Of a stretch of 64,000 nt of DNA, positions 42,534 to 49,713 are shown piece by piece. How positions within the stretch are numbered: the stretch's first letter is position 1; each line of letters opens with the position of its first letter. Source of the stretch: Patescibacteria group bacterium. GTDB taxonomy: Bacteria; Patescibacteriota; Patescibacteriia; 2-12-FULL-60-25. The stretch lies in assembly GCA_031082005.1 (NCBI GenBank), contig JAVHLR010000001.1, positions 191,251-255,250 of the forward strand, given 5' to 3'. Below the pieces are notes generated by a model. It worked only from the letters and a program-made list of their open reading frames with translations, had not been told where the DNA came from and did not search any database. The translations under genes and the position numbers were made by a program.

Positions 42534-43163
42534 TTATTTCTTATCGACCCCTAGGATCTGCCCAAGGCGGTCACGGTCAAATCCCAGTATATACTCCGGC
42601 TCGTCATCCTCATAACGTATCTCCGTGACAGGCACTCCCATCTGTCCTGTTTTTTTGACCATCTCCTGTGCCGCTTCTTGGTCCTGGTCGACCATCACGA
42701 CCTCATGCTCCACTTTGTTCTGGTCCAACCAGGATTTTTCCATCGTGCAGTATGGGCACGTCGTCGAAGAATAGAGTCTGACGCCTGTCGGTTTGGGCGG
42801 ACCGACATCCGCAGCGCCGTGAATCAGTTCTTTTATCTTCTGATCGGCTTCCGCCGCCAGCCAAGCTAAGTTAGGATCATGTAACATGGCTTTGAGTATT
42901 CCCGTCTGTCCGGTTCCGATAAAGACTTCATTGCCTTTACGTAAGATCGAGATGCCGCACGGCAAGAAACCGACCAGATTACGATCAGTAGTCAGAAGTT
43001 CCTTGATCCAGTCGGGACGGCAGACTAGCACCATCGCACCAGCATCATCGGGGAAGTCGGTACTGCCGAGATTTTTCCAACCTTCCTGCTCTGCACGTCT
43101 GACTAGTTCGTTTTTCGTCGCTTCGTAATCGCGATTGCTTTTCCTGAAATAGGCTAAGTTCAT
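42534..43163 (-). CDS. DUF302 domain fused to glutaredoxin
   Basis: 209 aa from the ATG at 43163. N-terminal 125 residues match DUF302 (FLPCGISILRKGNEVFIGTG, MLHDPNLAWLA). C-terminal glutaredoxin: VRLYSSTTCPYCTMEKSWLD with CPYC redox pair near residue 138 and MGVPVTEI (cis-Pro). Probably thiol-disulfide exchange or metal/sulfur handling. ATGA overlap with arsR places it under that regulator. Confidence 0.85.
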   Translation of the reverse strand: MNLAYFRKSNRDYEATKNELVRRAEQEGWKNLGSTDFPDDAGAMVLVCRPDWIKELLTTDRNLVGFLPCGISILRKGNEVFIGTGQTGILKAMLHDPNLAWLAAEADQKIKELIHGAADVGPPKPTGVRLYSSTTCPYCTMEKSWLDQNKVEHEVVMVDQDQEAAQEMVKKTGQMGVPVTEIRYEDDEPEYILGFDRDRLGQILGVDKK

Positions 43164-43462
43164 ATGTTTGAGTGTCTGCAGATTAGTTTCTTGATGTCGC
43201 TGAACATCGTCGTCTTGGCAGGCGCATAGCACACGCGTTTGCCGTCTCGTTTTGGCTCTAACAGTCCTTCATCCGCCAAGGCCTTGAGATGATATGACGT
43301 CACCGCCACGCTCAAACCCAGACCCTCCGCGATATCCGAAACGCAAGCGTTCTTGGTCACGAAGATGCGGCACAGTATGCGCATGCGGTTGGCGTCACCG
43401 ATGGTCTGGAACATGCTGGCCAAGTGCTCCAAGTCGGTCGAAGTCGATTTTTTAGTCTTCAT
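43160..43462 (-). CDS. ArsR-family transcriptional regulator
   Basis: 100 aa winged helix: MFQTIGDANRMRILCRIF then VSDIAEGLGLSVAVTSYHLKALADEGLLEPKRDGKRVCY. Cys residues at about 31, 40, 82 and 94 could be metal or thiol sensors, but the classical ELCVCDL box is absent (NACVSDIA). First gene of an operon with DUF302-glutaredoxin. A palindrome TTCAAA-N6-TTTGAA lies between its start and its -10 box. Confidence 0.88.
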   Translation of the reverse strand: MKTKKSTSTDLEHLASMFQTIGDANRMRILCRIFVTKNACVSDIAEGLGLSVAVTSYHLKALADEGLLEPKRDGKRVCYAPAKTTMFSDIKKLICRHSNI

Positions 43463-43465
43463 ACG

Positions 43466-43483
43466 TTCAAATGATGGTTTGAA
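43466..43483. promoter_or_regulatory. Putative ArsR operator
   Basis: TTCAAA-TGATGG-TTTGAA, touching the -10 box at 43483; typical size and place for ArsR/SmtB autoregulation. Confidence 0.6.
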
Positions 43484-43511
43484 TGATAGTGCGGCGCGTT
43501 GAGGGTGTCAA
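43483..43511 (-). promoter_or_regulatory. Promoter of the arsR operon
   Basis: Minus-strand TTGACA, 17-base spacer, TATCAT. Confidence 0.7.
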
Positions 43512-43612
43512 GAGGCGGGAATCTGGCCAGTACTGTCAAGATAAAATAAAAAGCGACGTATAATGTCGCCTTTCGTCTGATCCCTCATAGCTCCGTCAGG
43601 AGCGAAGTGGGA

Positions 43613-43690
43613 TGGTGCACCCCAGACGATTCGAACGTCTGACCTCCCCGGTGGGCACCGGGGCGCTCTTCAATATACTGCTACGTCTTC
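43613..43690 (-). pseudogene. Decayed tRNA (Arg-like), 5' part degraded
   Basis: The 3' two-thirds is tRNA-like: T-arm AGACG-TTCGAAT-CGTCT, acceptor strand GGGGTGC, discriminator A and encoded CCA. The matching 5' acceptor strand (GCACCCC) is missing, the D-arm does not pair, and the anticodon stem CCCCG/CGGGG closes an 8-nt loop. Resembles by eye tRNA-Arg genes. A functional tRNA is unlikely. Confidence 0.55.
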
Positions 43691-43694
43691 TCTG

Positions 43695-43766
43695 TGCTCC
43701 CGCCAAGAATCGAACTTGGATCTCGAGCTTCGGAGGCCCGTGTTCTATCCGTTGAACTACAGGAGC
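43695..43766 (-). tRNA. tRNA-Arg (anticodon CCG)
   Basis: Acceptor GCTCCTG pairs with CGGGAGC (one G-U), D-arm GTTC/GAAC, anticodon stem CGGGC/GCTCG with loop CTCCGAA, T-arm CCAAG-TTCGATT-CTTGG. CCA is not encoded (A then CAG). Confidence 0.9.
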
Positions 43767-43891
43767 ACGCAAAAGACGTATCGGCTGGCCGCAATATAGC
43801 CCGAAAAGTTATGTAGAGCAAGCCTTTCCGTTCGTCTTGCGTGCTTGACGACATATCCTTTAGAGGTTATTATCACGCCACAAATTGATTT

Positions 43892-43967
43892 GCGACGGTA
43901 GCTCAGCCGGTAGAGCAGGGGCCTCTTAAGCCCAAGGTCCCGGGTTCGATCCCCGGCCGTCGCACCA
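43892..43967 (+). tRNA. tRNA-Lys (anticodon CTT)
   Basis: Acceptor GCGACGG / CCGTCGC, D-arm GCTC/GAGC, anticodon loop CTCTTAA, T-arm with GTTCGATCC, CCA encoded. The 27-43 pair is G-A. A terminator follows. Confidence 0.93.
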
Positions 43968-43969
43968 GA

Positions 43970-43998
43970 CAAAAGAACCCCTATCGGAGTTCTTTTGA
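43970..43998 (+). terminator. Terminator of tRNA-Lys
   Basis: CAAAAGAAC / GTTCTTTTG. Confidence 0.65.
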
Positions 43999-44032
43999 AT
44001 ATCTGCCTCTTCCATTTTTTCTCCTTTTTTCA

Positions 44033-44122
44033 GCTGGGATGTGAGGCGTATTCTTAGCCGAGGATGTGTTCGAGGTAGACTGGCGCGAGCCCCGCAGGCA
44101 AGAATACGCCTCACATCCCAGC
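44033..44122 (+). repeat. Long inverted-repeat element with conserved core, copy 2
   Basis: Perfect 23-bp arms (44033-44055 and 44100-44122) around a 44-nt core with TGTTCGAGGTAGA and CGAGCCCCGCA, as in copy 1 at 25538. Arms share no sequence with copy 1. One extra C and G appear at matching sides of the core, as if a base pair was inserted. Ends about 10 bases before a possible -35 (TTTACA) of the zinc-protein gene. Confidence 0.85.
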
Positions 44123-44206
44123 GCCCCTCCCTTTACATTTTCGCCGTTCATGCTAATCTCGAGCCTGCCCTTTGCAGAGCCTTGACCAACAGGAGAGTTT
44201 ACAATC

Positions 44207-44533
44207 ATGGCGCAGGAAAGAAATCGAGCGCAGTCATCGCAACGACCGGGTAACGTCGTCAAAGCATCTTTCCCTATCGGGGATCTGCTGGGCGACGGCC
44301 GCAAGAGCAAACCGGGGCTGCATGCCGGCTCGAAGTGCATCGCGTTCAAGGATGGGAAAGACTGCGGCGCAGTCATCGCGGAGTCGAACCACTCCGAGGT
44401 CCCCATTTGCCGCCCGTGCCAGCAAAGATTGCGCGACGTCGCGATAGGACGGGGGTGGGATATCAATGATCTCGTCGCCATCTCACAGAGACTGCGTCGG
44501 GAGAACGGTCTCAAACGCGAATCCGCGGCATAG
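44207..44533 (+). CDS. Small four-Cys protein, 108 aa
   Basis: ATG after AGGAGAG at about 10 bases. Cys pattern KCIAFKDGKDCG...ICRPC suggests one zinc ribbon. Paralogue of the next gene (both: G(S/K)(K/R)C(I/V)A(F/I)KD, then C, then CxxC). No family known to me. Confidence 0.65.
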   Translation: MAQERNRAQSSQRPGNVVKASFPIGDLLGDGRKSKPGLHAGSKCIAFKDGKDCGAVIAESNHSEVPICRPCQQRLRDVAIGRGWDINDLVAISQRLRRENGLKRESAA

Positions 44534-44543
44534 GCGCAACACC

Positions 44544-44816
44544 ATGAAAATTGAGCGCTCAACCGGACAAGCGGGGATTAGTTATTCTCCGATGGTCCAG
44601 CCGACCGGCAATCCCTCTCCGCCGGTAAAATCCAGGTTCGCTGGCAAGCGATGCGTGGCCATCAAAGATGATGGCTCGGTCTGCAATGCTATCATTTCCT
44701 CCTACACCGTCCTGCCCTGCCAGTTCTGCACTCCGTGCCACGAACGCTACATGCGCCGTGGCCTGAAGCTGCCCATCGACGCCGCTAAACGCAAAAAACG
44801 CGGCCTCGACGTCTGA
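44544..44816 (+). CDS. Small four-Cys protein, 90 aa
   Basis: Starts at the ATG at 44544, 10 bases after the stop of its paralogue; no strong Shine-Dalgarno, so probably coupled. [16 protein letters not shown] then [13 protein letters not shown] gives a zinc ribbon with one extra Cys. Basic C-terminal tail ([11 protein letters not shown]) would suit nucleic-acid contact. Confidence 0.65.
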   Translation: MKIERSTGQAGISYSPMVQPTGNPSPPVKSRFAGKRCVAIKDDGSVCNAIISSYTVLPCQFCTPCHERYMRRGLKLPIDAAKRKKRGLDV

Positions 44817-44827
44817 AGTCTCGACAA

Positions 44828-44865
44828 GCCCCAGTCACTCTCATGACTGGGGCGTCGTGTTTTTC
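44828..44865 (+). terminator. Terminator of the small zinc genes
   Basis: GCCCCAGTCA / TGACTGGGGC then GTCGTGTTTTTC. Confidence 0.8.
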
Positions 44866-44907
44866 TTGCTGAAATACGCTGGGAATGGTAATTTTCATGC
44901 ATTCAAT

Positions 44908-46368
44908 ATGAGCGACAAACAAAACAAAAGCGACGCAGGCGAAGCCAAAGCTATAACCCGTCGCGACGCCGATTATTCCGAGTGGTATCAGGACGTAGTC
45001 GAGCAGGCTGATTTAGCCGAGCACTCACCGGTCCGCGGCTGCATGGTCATCAAGCCTTATGGTTATGCTTTGTGGGAGAACATCCAGAAAGATTTGGATG
45101 CACGCTTCAAGGCTAAAGGCGTGCAGAACGCGTACTTTCCGCTGTTCATCCCGGAAAGTTTCCTCAAGCGCGAAGCGCAGCATGTCGAGGGCTTTGCTCC
45201 TGAAGTCGCGGTCGTGACTCACGCTGGCGGACAGAAATTAGATGAGCCACTGGTCGTCCGTCCTACGTCCGAGACCATCATGTATGATGTCTTCTCGCGT
45301 TGGATCCATTCATATCGCGACCTGCCTCTCCTCATCAACCAATGGGCCAACATCGTGCGTTGGGAAATGCGCACGCGCCTCTTTTTGCGCACCACGGAAT
45401 TCTTGTGGCAGGAAGGTCACACCGTCCACGCGACCGAGGATGAGGCTGACGGATTCGCGCGTCAGATGCTCGACGTCTATCGTGATTTCGCCGAAGATAT
45501 CATGGCTATCCCCGTCATCCCAGGAACCAAATCCGATTCCGAAAGGTTCGCCGGAGCCGTTCGCACTTATTGCATCGAAGCTATGATGCAGGACGGAAAA
45601 GCTCTGCAAGCCGGTACATCCCACATGCTAGGGCAGAATTTTGCCAAAGCTTTTGGTGTTAAGTTCCTCGATGCTGACGAAACCGAGAAATTCGGTTGGC
45701 AAACGAGCTGGGGGGTCTCCACTCGCCTTATCGGAGGCCTCATCATGGCACATGGCGATGATAAGGGCTTGGTCATGCCGCCTAAGCTTGCGCCGTTCCA
45801 AGTCGTTATCGTGACCATCGGTACGAAGGCAGAAGAGCGTGAAGCCGTCGTGACTAAAGCCAAGGAGATTTCCGAACAACTGACTGCGGAAGGCATCCGT
45901 GTGAAGATCGATGACCGCGACAACCTGCGCCCCGGCGCCAAGTTCTTCGAATGGGAAAAGAAGGGTGTGCCGGTCCGTCTCGAGCTTGGACCTAAGGATC
46001 TCGCGGCCGGACAAGTCACTTTGGTCCGACGCGATACCGCAGAGAAACAATCCGTGAGCGAAGAAGGGATCGTCGATGGAATCAAAGATCTCCTCGCGCA
46101 GATCCACACCAACCTCTACGACCGCGCGCTCAAATTCCGCGAAGAGCATACGCTGCCTGTCGATGATTTCGCTGACTTCAAATCCAAAGTCGAAGGCAAT
46201 TTCGTAAAAGCCCATTGGTGTGGTTCAGCCGAATGCGAAGCCAAGATAAAAGAAGAGACCAAAGCCACGATACGTTGCATTCCGTTCGACCAGCAGTCTG
46301 AAAAAGGGAAGTGCATCCTCTGCGGTGCCGAATCCTCCGGCCGCGTCATCTTCGCCAAGGCGTACTGA
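44908..46368 (+). CDS. proS: Prolyl-tRNA synthetase, eukaryote/archaea-like type
   Basis: 486 aa from the ATG at 44908 ([11 protein letters not shown]). Class II synthetase: motif 2 region [37 protein letters not shown], motif 3 [19 protein letters not shown]. The C-terminal domain with [10 protein letters not shown] and [18 protein letters not shown] is the zinc-binding end typical of the eukaryote/archaea-like ProRS, which lacks the large INS editing domain. Confidence 0.95.
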   Translation: MSDKQNKSDAGEAKAITRRDADYSEWYQDVVEQADLAEHSPVRGCMVIKPYGYALWENIQKDLDARFKAKGVQNAYFPLFIPESFLKREAQHVEGFAPEVAVVTHAGGQKLDEPLVVRPTSETIMYDVFSRWIHSYRDLPLLINQWANIVRWEMRTRLFLRTTEFLWQEGHTVHATEDEADGFARQMLDVYRDFAEDIMAIPVIPGTKSDSERFAGAVRTYCIEAMMQDGKALQAGTSHMLGQNFAKAFGVKFLDADETEKFGWQTSWGVSTRLIGGLIMAHGDDKGLVMPPKLAPFQVVIVTIGTKAEEREAVVTKAKEISEQLTAEGIRVKIDDRDNLRPGAKFFEWEKKGVPVRLELGPKDLAAGQVTLVRRDTAEKQSVSEEGIVDGIKDLLAQIHTNLYDRALKFREEHTLPVDDFADFKSKVEGNFVKAHWCGSAECEAKIKEETKATIRCIPFDQQSEKGKCILCGAESSGRVIFAKAY

Positions 46369-46384
46369 TTACGCATAAGATTTC

Positions 46385-46410
46385 AAAAAGAGCCCGATCG
46401 GGCTCTTTTT
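46385..46410. terminator. Bidirectional terminator between proS and elp3
   Basis: AAAAGAGCCCGATCGGGCTCTTTTT, a near-perfect palindrome between convergent genes. Confidence 0.85.
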
Positions 46411-46428
46411 GCTTCTCGAAATCGCTCT

Positions 46429-48165
46429 TCAGATTTTTTTCACCATATACGTATCCTGTTCCTCGTATCCCAGCATCTCATAATACGCCCGCACGCCGAT
46501 ACCGCTGATGACGGCCATTTTTTCATATCCTTCTTGTGCCGCGATCTTCTCGGCTTCTTCCATTAGCCTGCGCCCATAACCCTTATGTTGCGCCGCATCG
46601 CTACGTGTCTGCTTTAGATCGAGTGCTGTGCCGTAAGTATGCAGTTCGCGCACGATCGCCGCGTCGCGCAGGACGGGGAAAGAATTATAGATAGAAGTCA
46701 TCTCGAGCAAAGTCGAGGGATCTTCCGATTGGAAGGTCTCTCCACGCGCTCTGCTTGGTCGAGATGACAATTGAGGTAATCTCAATCTCAAGAACGCGAA
46801 AACCGCCTTCCGTGCTTCATCTTCTATCGTTAAAAATAACTCTCTCCCTCCGGCACTCTCATATTCTTCGATGAAGAACTTCGTCGCCACGTTCGTATCG
46901 ATTTTCGTATGCCCGACTTCGCGGCAGCGCAGGCATCTGCACGATAATCCGCGGCGTTCCATCTCTTGCGTCAGATATTCGCGCAGATTCGTCACTTTGT
47001 TGCCGAAAGAGATGTCTTTTGACGGGAAGTCGCGGATTAAGCGCGAAATACGGCAATAACGCGGTACGCGCGATTTCATCTCGACCAGCAAGTCTATCAA
47101 TTCGCGACCATCCAGTGGTGTGAATTCTCCTCGATCCGCCCACTCCTTAAGCTCTGAATTCGGCAAGACTACGCACGGATAGATTTTGATCATGTCAGGA
47201 CGAAAGCGTGCGTCCCCGAAGAGCGTCTCGAAATCCTCCAGGTCTTTTTTTGGCGTCATGCCAGGCTGTCCGGGGAGGAAATGATAATCTACTTTGAACC
47301 CTGCCGTCTTGAGTAATACTGTCGCACGTTCAACATCAGCGACGGTGTGTCCGCGTTTGGTGAGTTGGAGAATCTCATCGCGCAAAGTCTGCACGCCAAG
47401 CTCCACGCGCGTACATCCGATCTCGCGCAGGCGTTTTATCTCTTCCGCATTCACCCAATCCGGTCGCGTCTCAATCGTCAGTCCGATGATGCGATAAGCG
47501 GCTGACTCATTTTTCTTGAGCGCTTCGGCAAGCCCTTCTCCCTCTGGTGAAGGGGGAGTCAGAGGGGGTGAGCTCGGCTCTGTCGGATCTGCCTCATCGG
47601 ATCCCTCCTGCGTAAGGAGAGGAAGCTCGTTCGCCGCGTCAAAGCAGCGTTTGATGAACCATCTGCGGTAATTCCAGGGGTAGTTGGACCATGTACCGCC
47701 TTTGATGATGAGTTCGATTTTCTTTGCCTCGTGCCCGTTGCGTTCCAAGGCTTTTACACGTTGCGCGACTTGTTGATATGGATCGAATTTCAGGCTCAAG
47801 GCGCGCGCCGCTGCCGGTTCGCTCGAGATATAGCTCTTTGGCATCCTGACTTCAGTCGGGCAGTATACGCAACGGCCAGGACAGGCCCAGGGTTTAGTCA
47901 GGACGGTAATCGGTGCGACCCCGGAATCCGTGCGCACGTCTTTTACCCGCAACGCTTTTTCGAGTTCAGGGCTGACTTGAAGTAGATTTTTTTCCGTAGC
48001 CGAGCGATATTCTAGCCACAACTCCTGCGCGTTCGGGAATCGATAGATCGTCCCCGCCATGACCTCGCGCATACAGGCAAAGACACCATCACGAGTGACG
48101 TTTTCCATGTTAGAAGCTTTTTCCAGGATGCTTCGTGTCAATTCTGATGGGGGATTTGGCTGCAT
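46429..48165 (-). CDS. elp3: Elp3-like tRNA U34 modification enzyme (radical SAM + GNAT)
   Basis: 578 aa. Makes cm5U34 from acetyl-CoA and SAM in other systems. Radical SAM CPGRCVYCPT near 96; Zn-site CRCLRCREVGH near 421; GNAT motif HKGYGRRLMEEAEKI near 538. Two in-frame insertions derive from repeats: residues near 205-220 (LTPPSPEGEG, from 47532-47573) and a 24-residue block SRPSRARGETFQSEDPSTLL... (from a 72-bp palindrome at 46697-46768) before the GNAT core. The ORF stays open, so the protein is probably still made. A Trm9-like methyltransferase is divergent. Confidence 0.9.
   Translation of the reverse strand: MQPNPPSELTRSILEKASNMENVTRDGVFACMREVMAGTIYRFPNAQELWLEYRSATEKNLLQVSPELEKALRVKDVRTDSGVAPITVLTKPWACPGRCVYCPTEVRMPKSYISSEPAAARALSLKFDPYQQVAQRVKALERNGHEAKKIELIIKGGTWSNYPWNYRRWFIKRCFDAANELPLLTQEGSDEADPTEPSSPPLTPPSPEGEGLAEALKKNESAAYRIIGLTIETRPDWVNAEEIKRLREIGCTRVELGVQTLRDEILQLTKRGHTVADVERATVLLKTAGFKVDYHFLPGQPGMTPKKDLEDFETLFGDARFRPDMIKIYPCVVLPNSELKEWADRGEFTPLDGRELIDLLVEMKSRVPRYCRISRLIRDFPSKDISFGNKVTNLREYLTQEMERRGLSCRCLRCREVGHTKIDTNVATKFFIEEYESAGGRELFLTIEDEARKAVFAFLRLRLPQLSSRPSRARGETFQSEDPSTLLEMTSIYNSFPVLRDAAIVRELHTYGTALDLKQTRSDAAQHKGYGRRLMEEAEKIAAQEGYEKMAVISGIGVRAYYEMLGYEEQDTYMVKKI
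46697..46768. repeat. 72-bp palindromic repeat inside elp3
   Basis: Ends are GTCATCTCGA and TCGAGATGAC (10-bp inverted). Exactly 24 codons long, so the frame is kept. Related to the intergenic repeats at 10697 and 36130. Confidence 0.75.
47532..47573. repeat. GC-rich repeat inside elp3
   Basis: CTCCCTCTGGTGAAGGGGG then AGTCAGAGGGGG, encoding the LTPPSPEGEG peptide; this looks like the common 'CCCTCACC...GGAGAGGG' repeat inserted in frame. Confidence 0.6.
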
Positions 48166-48191
48166 TAAGTATTTGTCGATCGCTCCTCTTT

Positions 48192-48252
48192 CGTCATTCC
48201 AGCGCAGGCTGGAATCCAGAAGATCTCAATCCCCATTTTTACGAGGATGACG
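48192..48252. repeat. Palindromic repeat between elp3 and the methyltransferase
   Basis: CGTCATTCCAGCGCAGGCTG ... ACGAGGATGACG; ends are complementary. Confidence 0.65.
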
Positions 48253-48289
48253 GACTTGGAGGTTTAATCAGTGTCGATTGAGTGAGCTA

Positions 48290-49075
48290 ATGGCTTATGT
48301 TAAGCTGACGACCAGCATGACGCAAAACGCCGAAACAATCAAGCGTAGCGTAGACGATTTCTACGAAACGCAAGGCACCTCATTTTCCTCCACGCGCCAC
48401 GCGCCGTGGGGGGTCATGAAGTTGGTGCAAGAATCGCTCAAGTCTGGCGATGTTTTGGTTGATTTTGGTGCCGGAAACGGTCGATTGGGTTTAGGGATTC
48501 CGGATAGCGTCAGATACAACGCCGTCGAACCATCCTCGTCTCTTCGTGCCGAAGCGGCTAAGATCCTCGCGGAACGTAAGAACGTCGAAATAATTGATGG
48601 TGGATTCGTTGTAGGGGAGCAGCATGCTACGTCCATACAGGAATCATCCGCCGACGCTATTGCATGTCTCGCTGTCCTCCACCATATTCCGACTGACGCC
48701 GCGCGACGCGCTGCAATCGCCAAACTCGCGCGTATCCTCAAGCCGGGCGGAACCTTGATTTTGACCGTGTGGAATCTGCGCTGCAAGAAGTTTTTCCGCA
48801 ACAAGACGCTCGCCGAGCGCATTCGTATCTGGCTCGCTGCGCATCTGCGCTTGTCGATGGTGTCCGGTGGAGGCAAGGGAGATGTGATGGTTTCGTGGAA
48901 GGCTAATGGTGCTTCTACGGTGCGCTACGTTCACGCTTTCACTTTGGACGAATTGAAAAAACTTTTTGATCCAATGATATGGGAGATAGAAGTCATTTCT
49001 GCTTGGGGAAACGAAACCCCGACATCTCTCGAAGAAGGGAGGAATTTGGTCGTCAAAGCTCTGAAGAAACAGTGA
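48290..49075 (+). CDS. SAM methyltransferase, Trm9/ABH8-like
   Basis: About 261 aa; the start is uncertain (ATG at 48290 or 48317, neither with a Shine-Dalgarno). SAM motif VLVDFGAGNGRLGLGIP near residue 47, then NAVEPSSSLRAEA, DAIACLAVLHHI and RILKPGGTLILTVWN. The C-terminal VRYVHAFTLDELKKLF resembles the 'RYYHxFxxxEL' end of Trm9. Trm9 methylates cm5U34 made by Elp3, so the divergent Elp3 gene supports a shared wobble-uridine pathway (inference). Confidence 0.75.
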   Translation: MAYVKLTTSMTQNAETIKRSVDDFYETQGTSFSSTRHAPWGVMKLVQESLKSGDVLVDFGAGNGRLGLGIPDSVRYNAVEPSSSLRAEAAKILAERKNVEIIDGGFVVGEQHATSIQESSADAIACLAVLHHIPTDAARRAAIAKLARILKPGGTLILTVWNLRCKKFFRNKTLAERIRIWLAAHLRLSMVSGGGKGDVMVSWKANGASTVRYVHAFTLDELKKLFDPMIWEIEVISAWGNETPTSLEEGRNLVVKALKKQ

Positions 49076-49102
49076 AGCAGACCGAGTGGGTCTGCTTTTT
49101 TT
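49075..49102 (+). terminator. Terminator of the methyltransferase gene
   Basis: AAGCAGACC / GGGTCTGCTT then TTTTT. Confidence 0.8.
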
Positions 49103-49120
49103 GTCGGGCTAAGCCTGTTT

Positions 49121-49645
49121 TCAGTATTTCAGGAGCTCGAGGGCTCCAAGACACTTATAGATGTCGGCTGAAAGGGCTTTTCCGCTACGCTCTGCTGCTG
49201 CGATTTCGGCGCGTGTCATCCAGACGACTTTGATGCCGTCCTCCGTGGTGTCCAACTTCTGACCCACAAAACGGAGTTCGCCTCGCGTCCGGAAGATGTG
49301 GCTTTTGACGGCACTGATTCCTGCGAAAGCGTATGGTGCACACAGGAAATCGACGTCATCGGCTTCGTAACCTGTTTCTTCGCGGAATTCTCGAAGCGCA
49401 GCATCGTGCGGGATTTCCTCTTTTTCCAACCATCCTCCAGGGAAGTCGAGCATGTGGACTTGAGCTGGGTGGCGCCACTCTTCGATGAGCAGAAGTTTGT
49501 CGCCATCCTCCGCAACCACTAGGCAAAAAGGTTCGCGCTCGAGTACGAAGTAGGGGATATCTCGACCTTCGATCATGTCACGCCTGATACGGTACCAGTC
49601 GTTCGAATGTACGAGCGTACTCTCCAAGGTTCTTGTTTTTCCCAT
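49121..49645 (-). CDS. Nudix hydrolase (ADP-ribose pyrophosphatase-like)
   Basis: 174 aa. Complete Nudix box GGWLEKEEIPHDAALREFRE followed by ETGY near residues 70-93. The order 'PxFxLxREPFCLVVAEDGDKLLLIEEWRHP' before the box is common in ADP-ribose and nucleoside-diphosphate-sugar hydrolases. Substrate unproven. Confidence 0.9.
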   Translation of the reverse strand: MGKTRTLESTLVHSNDWYRIRRDMIEGRDIPYFVLEREPFCLVVAEDGDKLLLIEEWRHPAQVHMLDFPGGWLEKEEIPHDAALREFREETGYEADDVDFLCAPYAFAGISAVKSHIFRTRGELRFVGQKLDTTEDGIKVVWMTRAEIAAAERSGKALSADIYKCLGALELLKY

Positions 49646-49678
49646 GCCGACACCCTAACAACACCCGAATAAAAAAGC

Positions 49679-49704
49679 AAAAACGGGCTTCTGCCCGTTT
49701 TTTG
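49679..49704. terminator. Terminator of pilT
   Basis: AAAACGGGC-TTCT-GCCCGTTTTTT; symmetric runs allow both strands. Confidence 0.8.
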
Positions 49705-49713
49705 CGCAAATCA

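Noticed and set aside
43757-43972. 71-aa ORF on minus with GDRTRDLGLKRPLLYRLSYR
   Set aside because: It is the antisense reading of tRNA-Lys, a common annotation artefact.
44041-44253. 70-aa ORF through the inverted-repeat element
   Set aside because: Its sequence is the palindrome translated (with a near-mirror ORF at 43926-44114 on minus), no start signal; not a protein gene.
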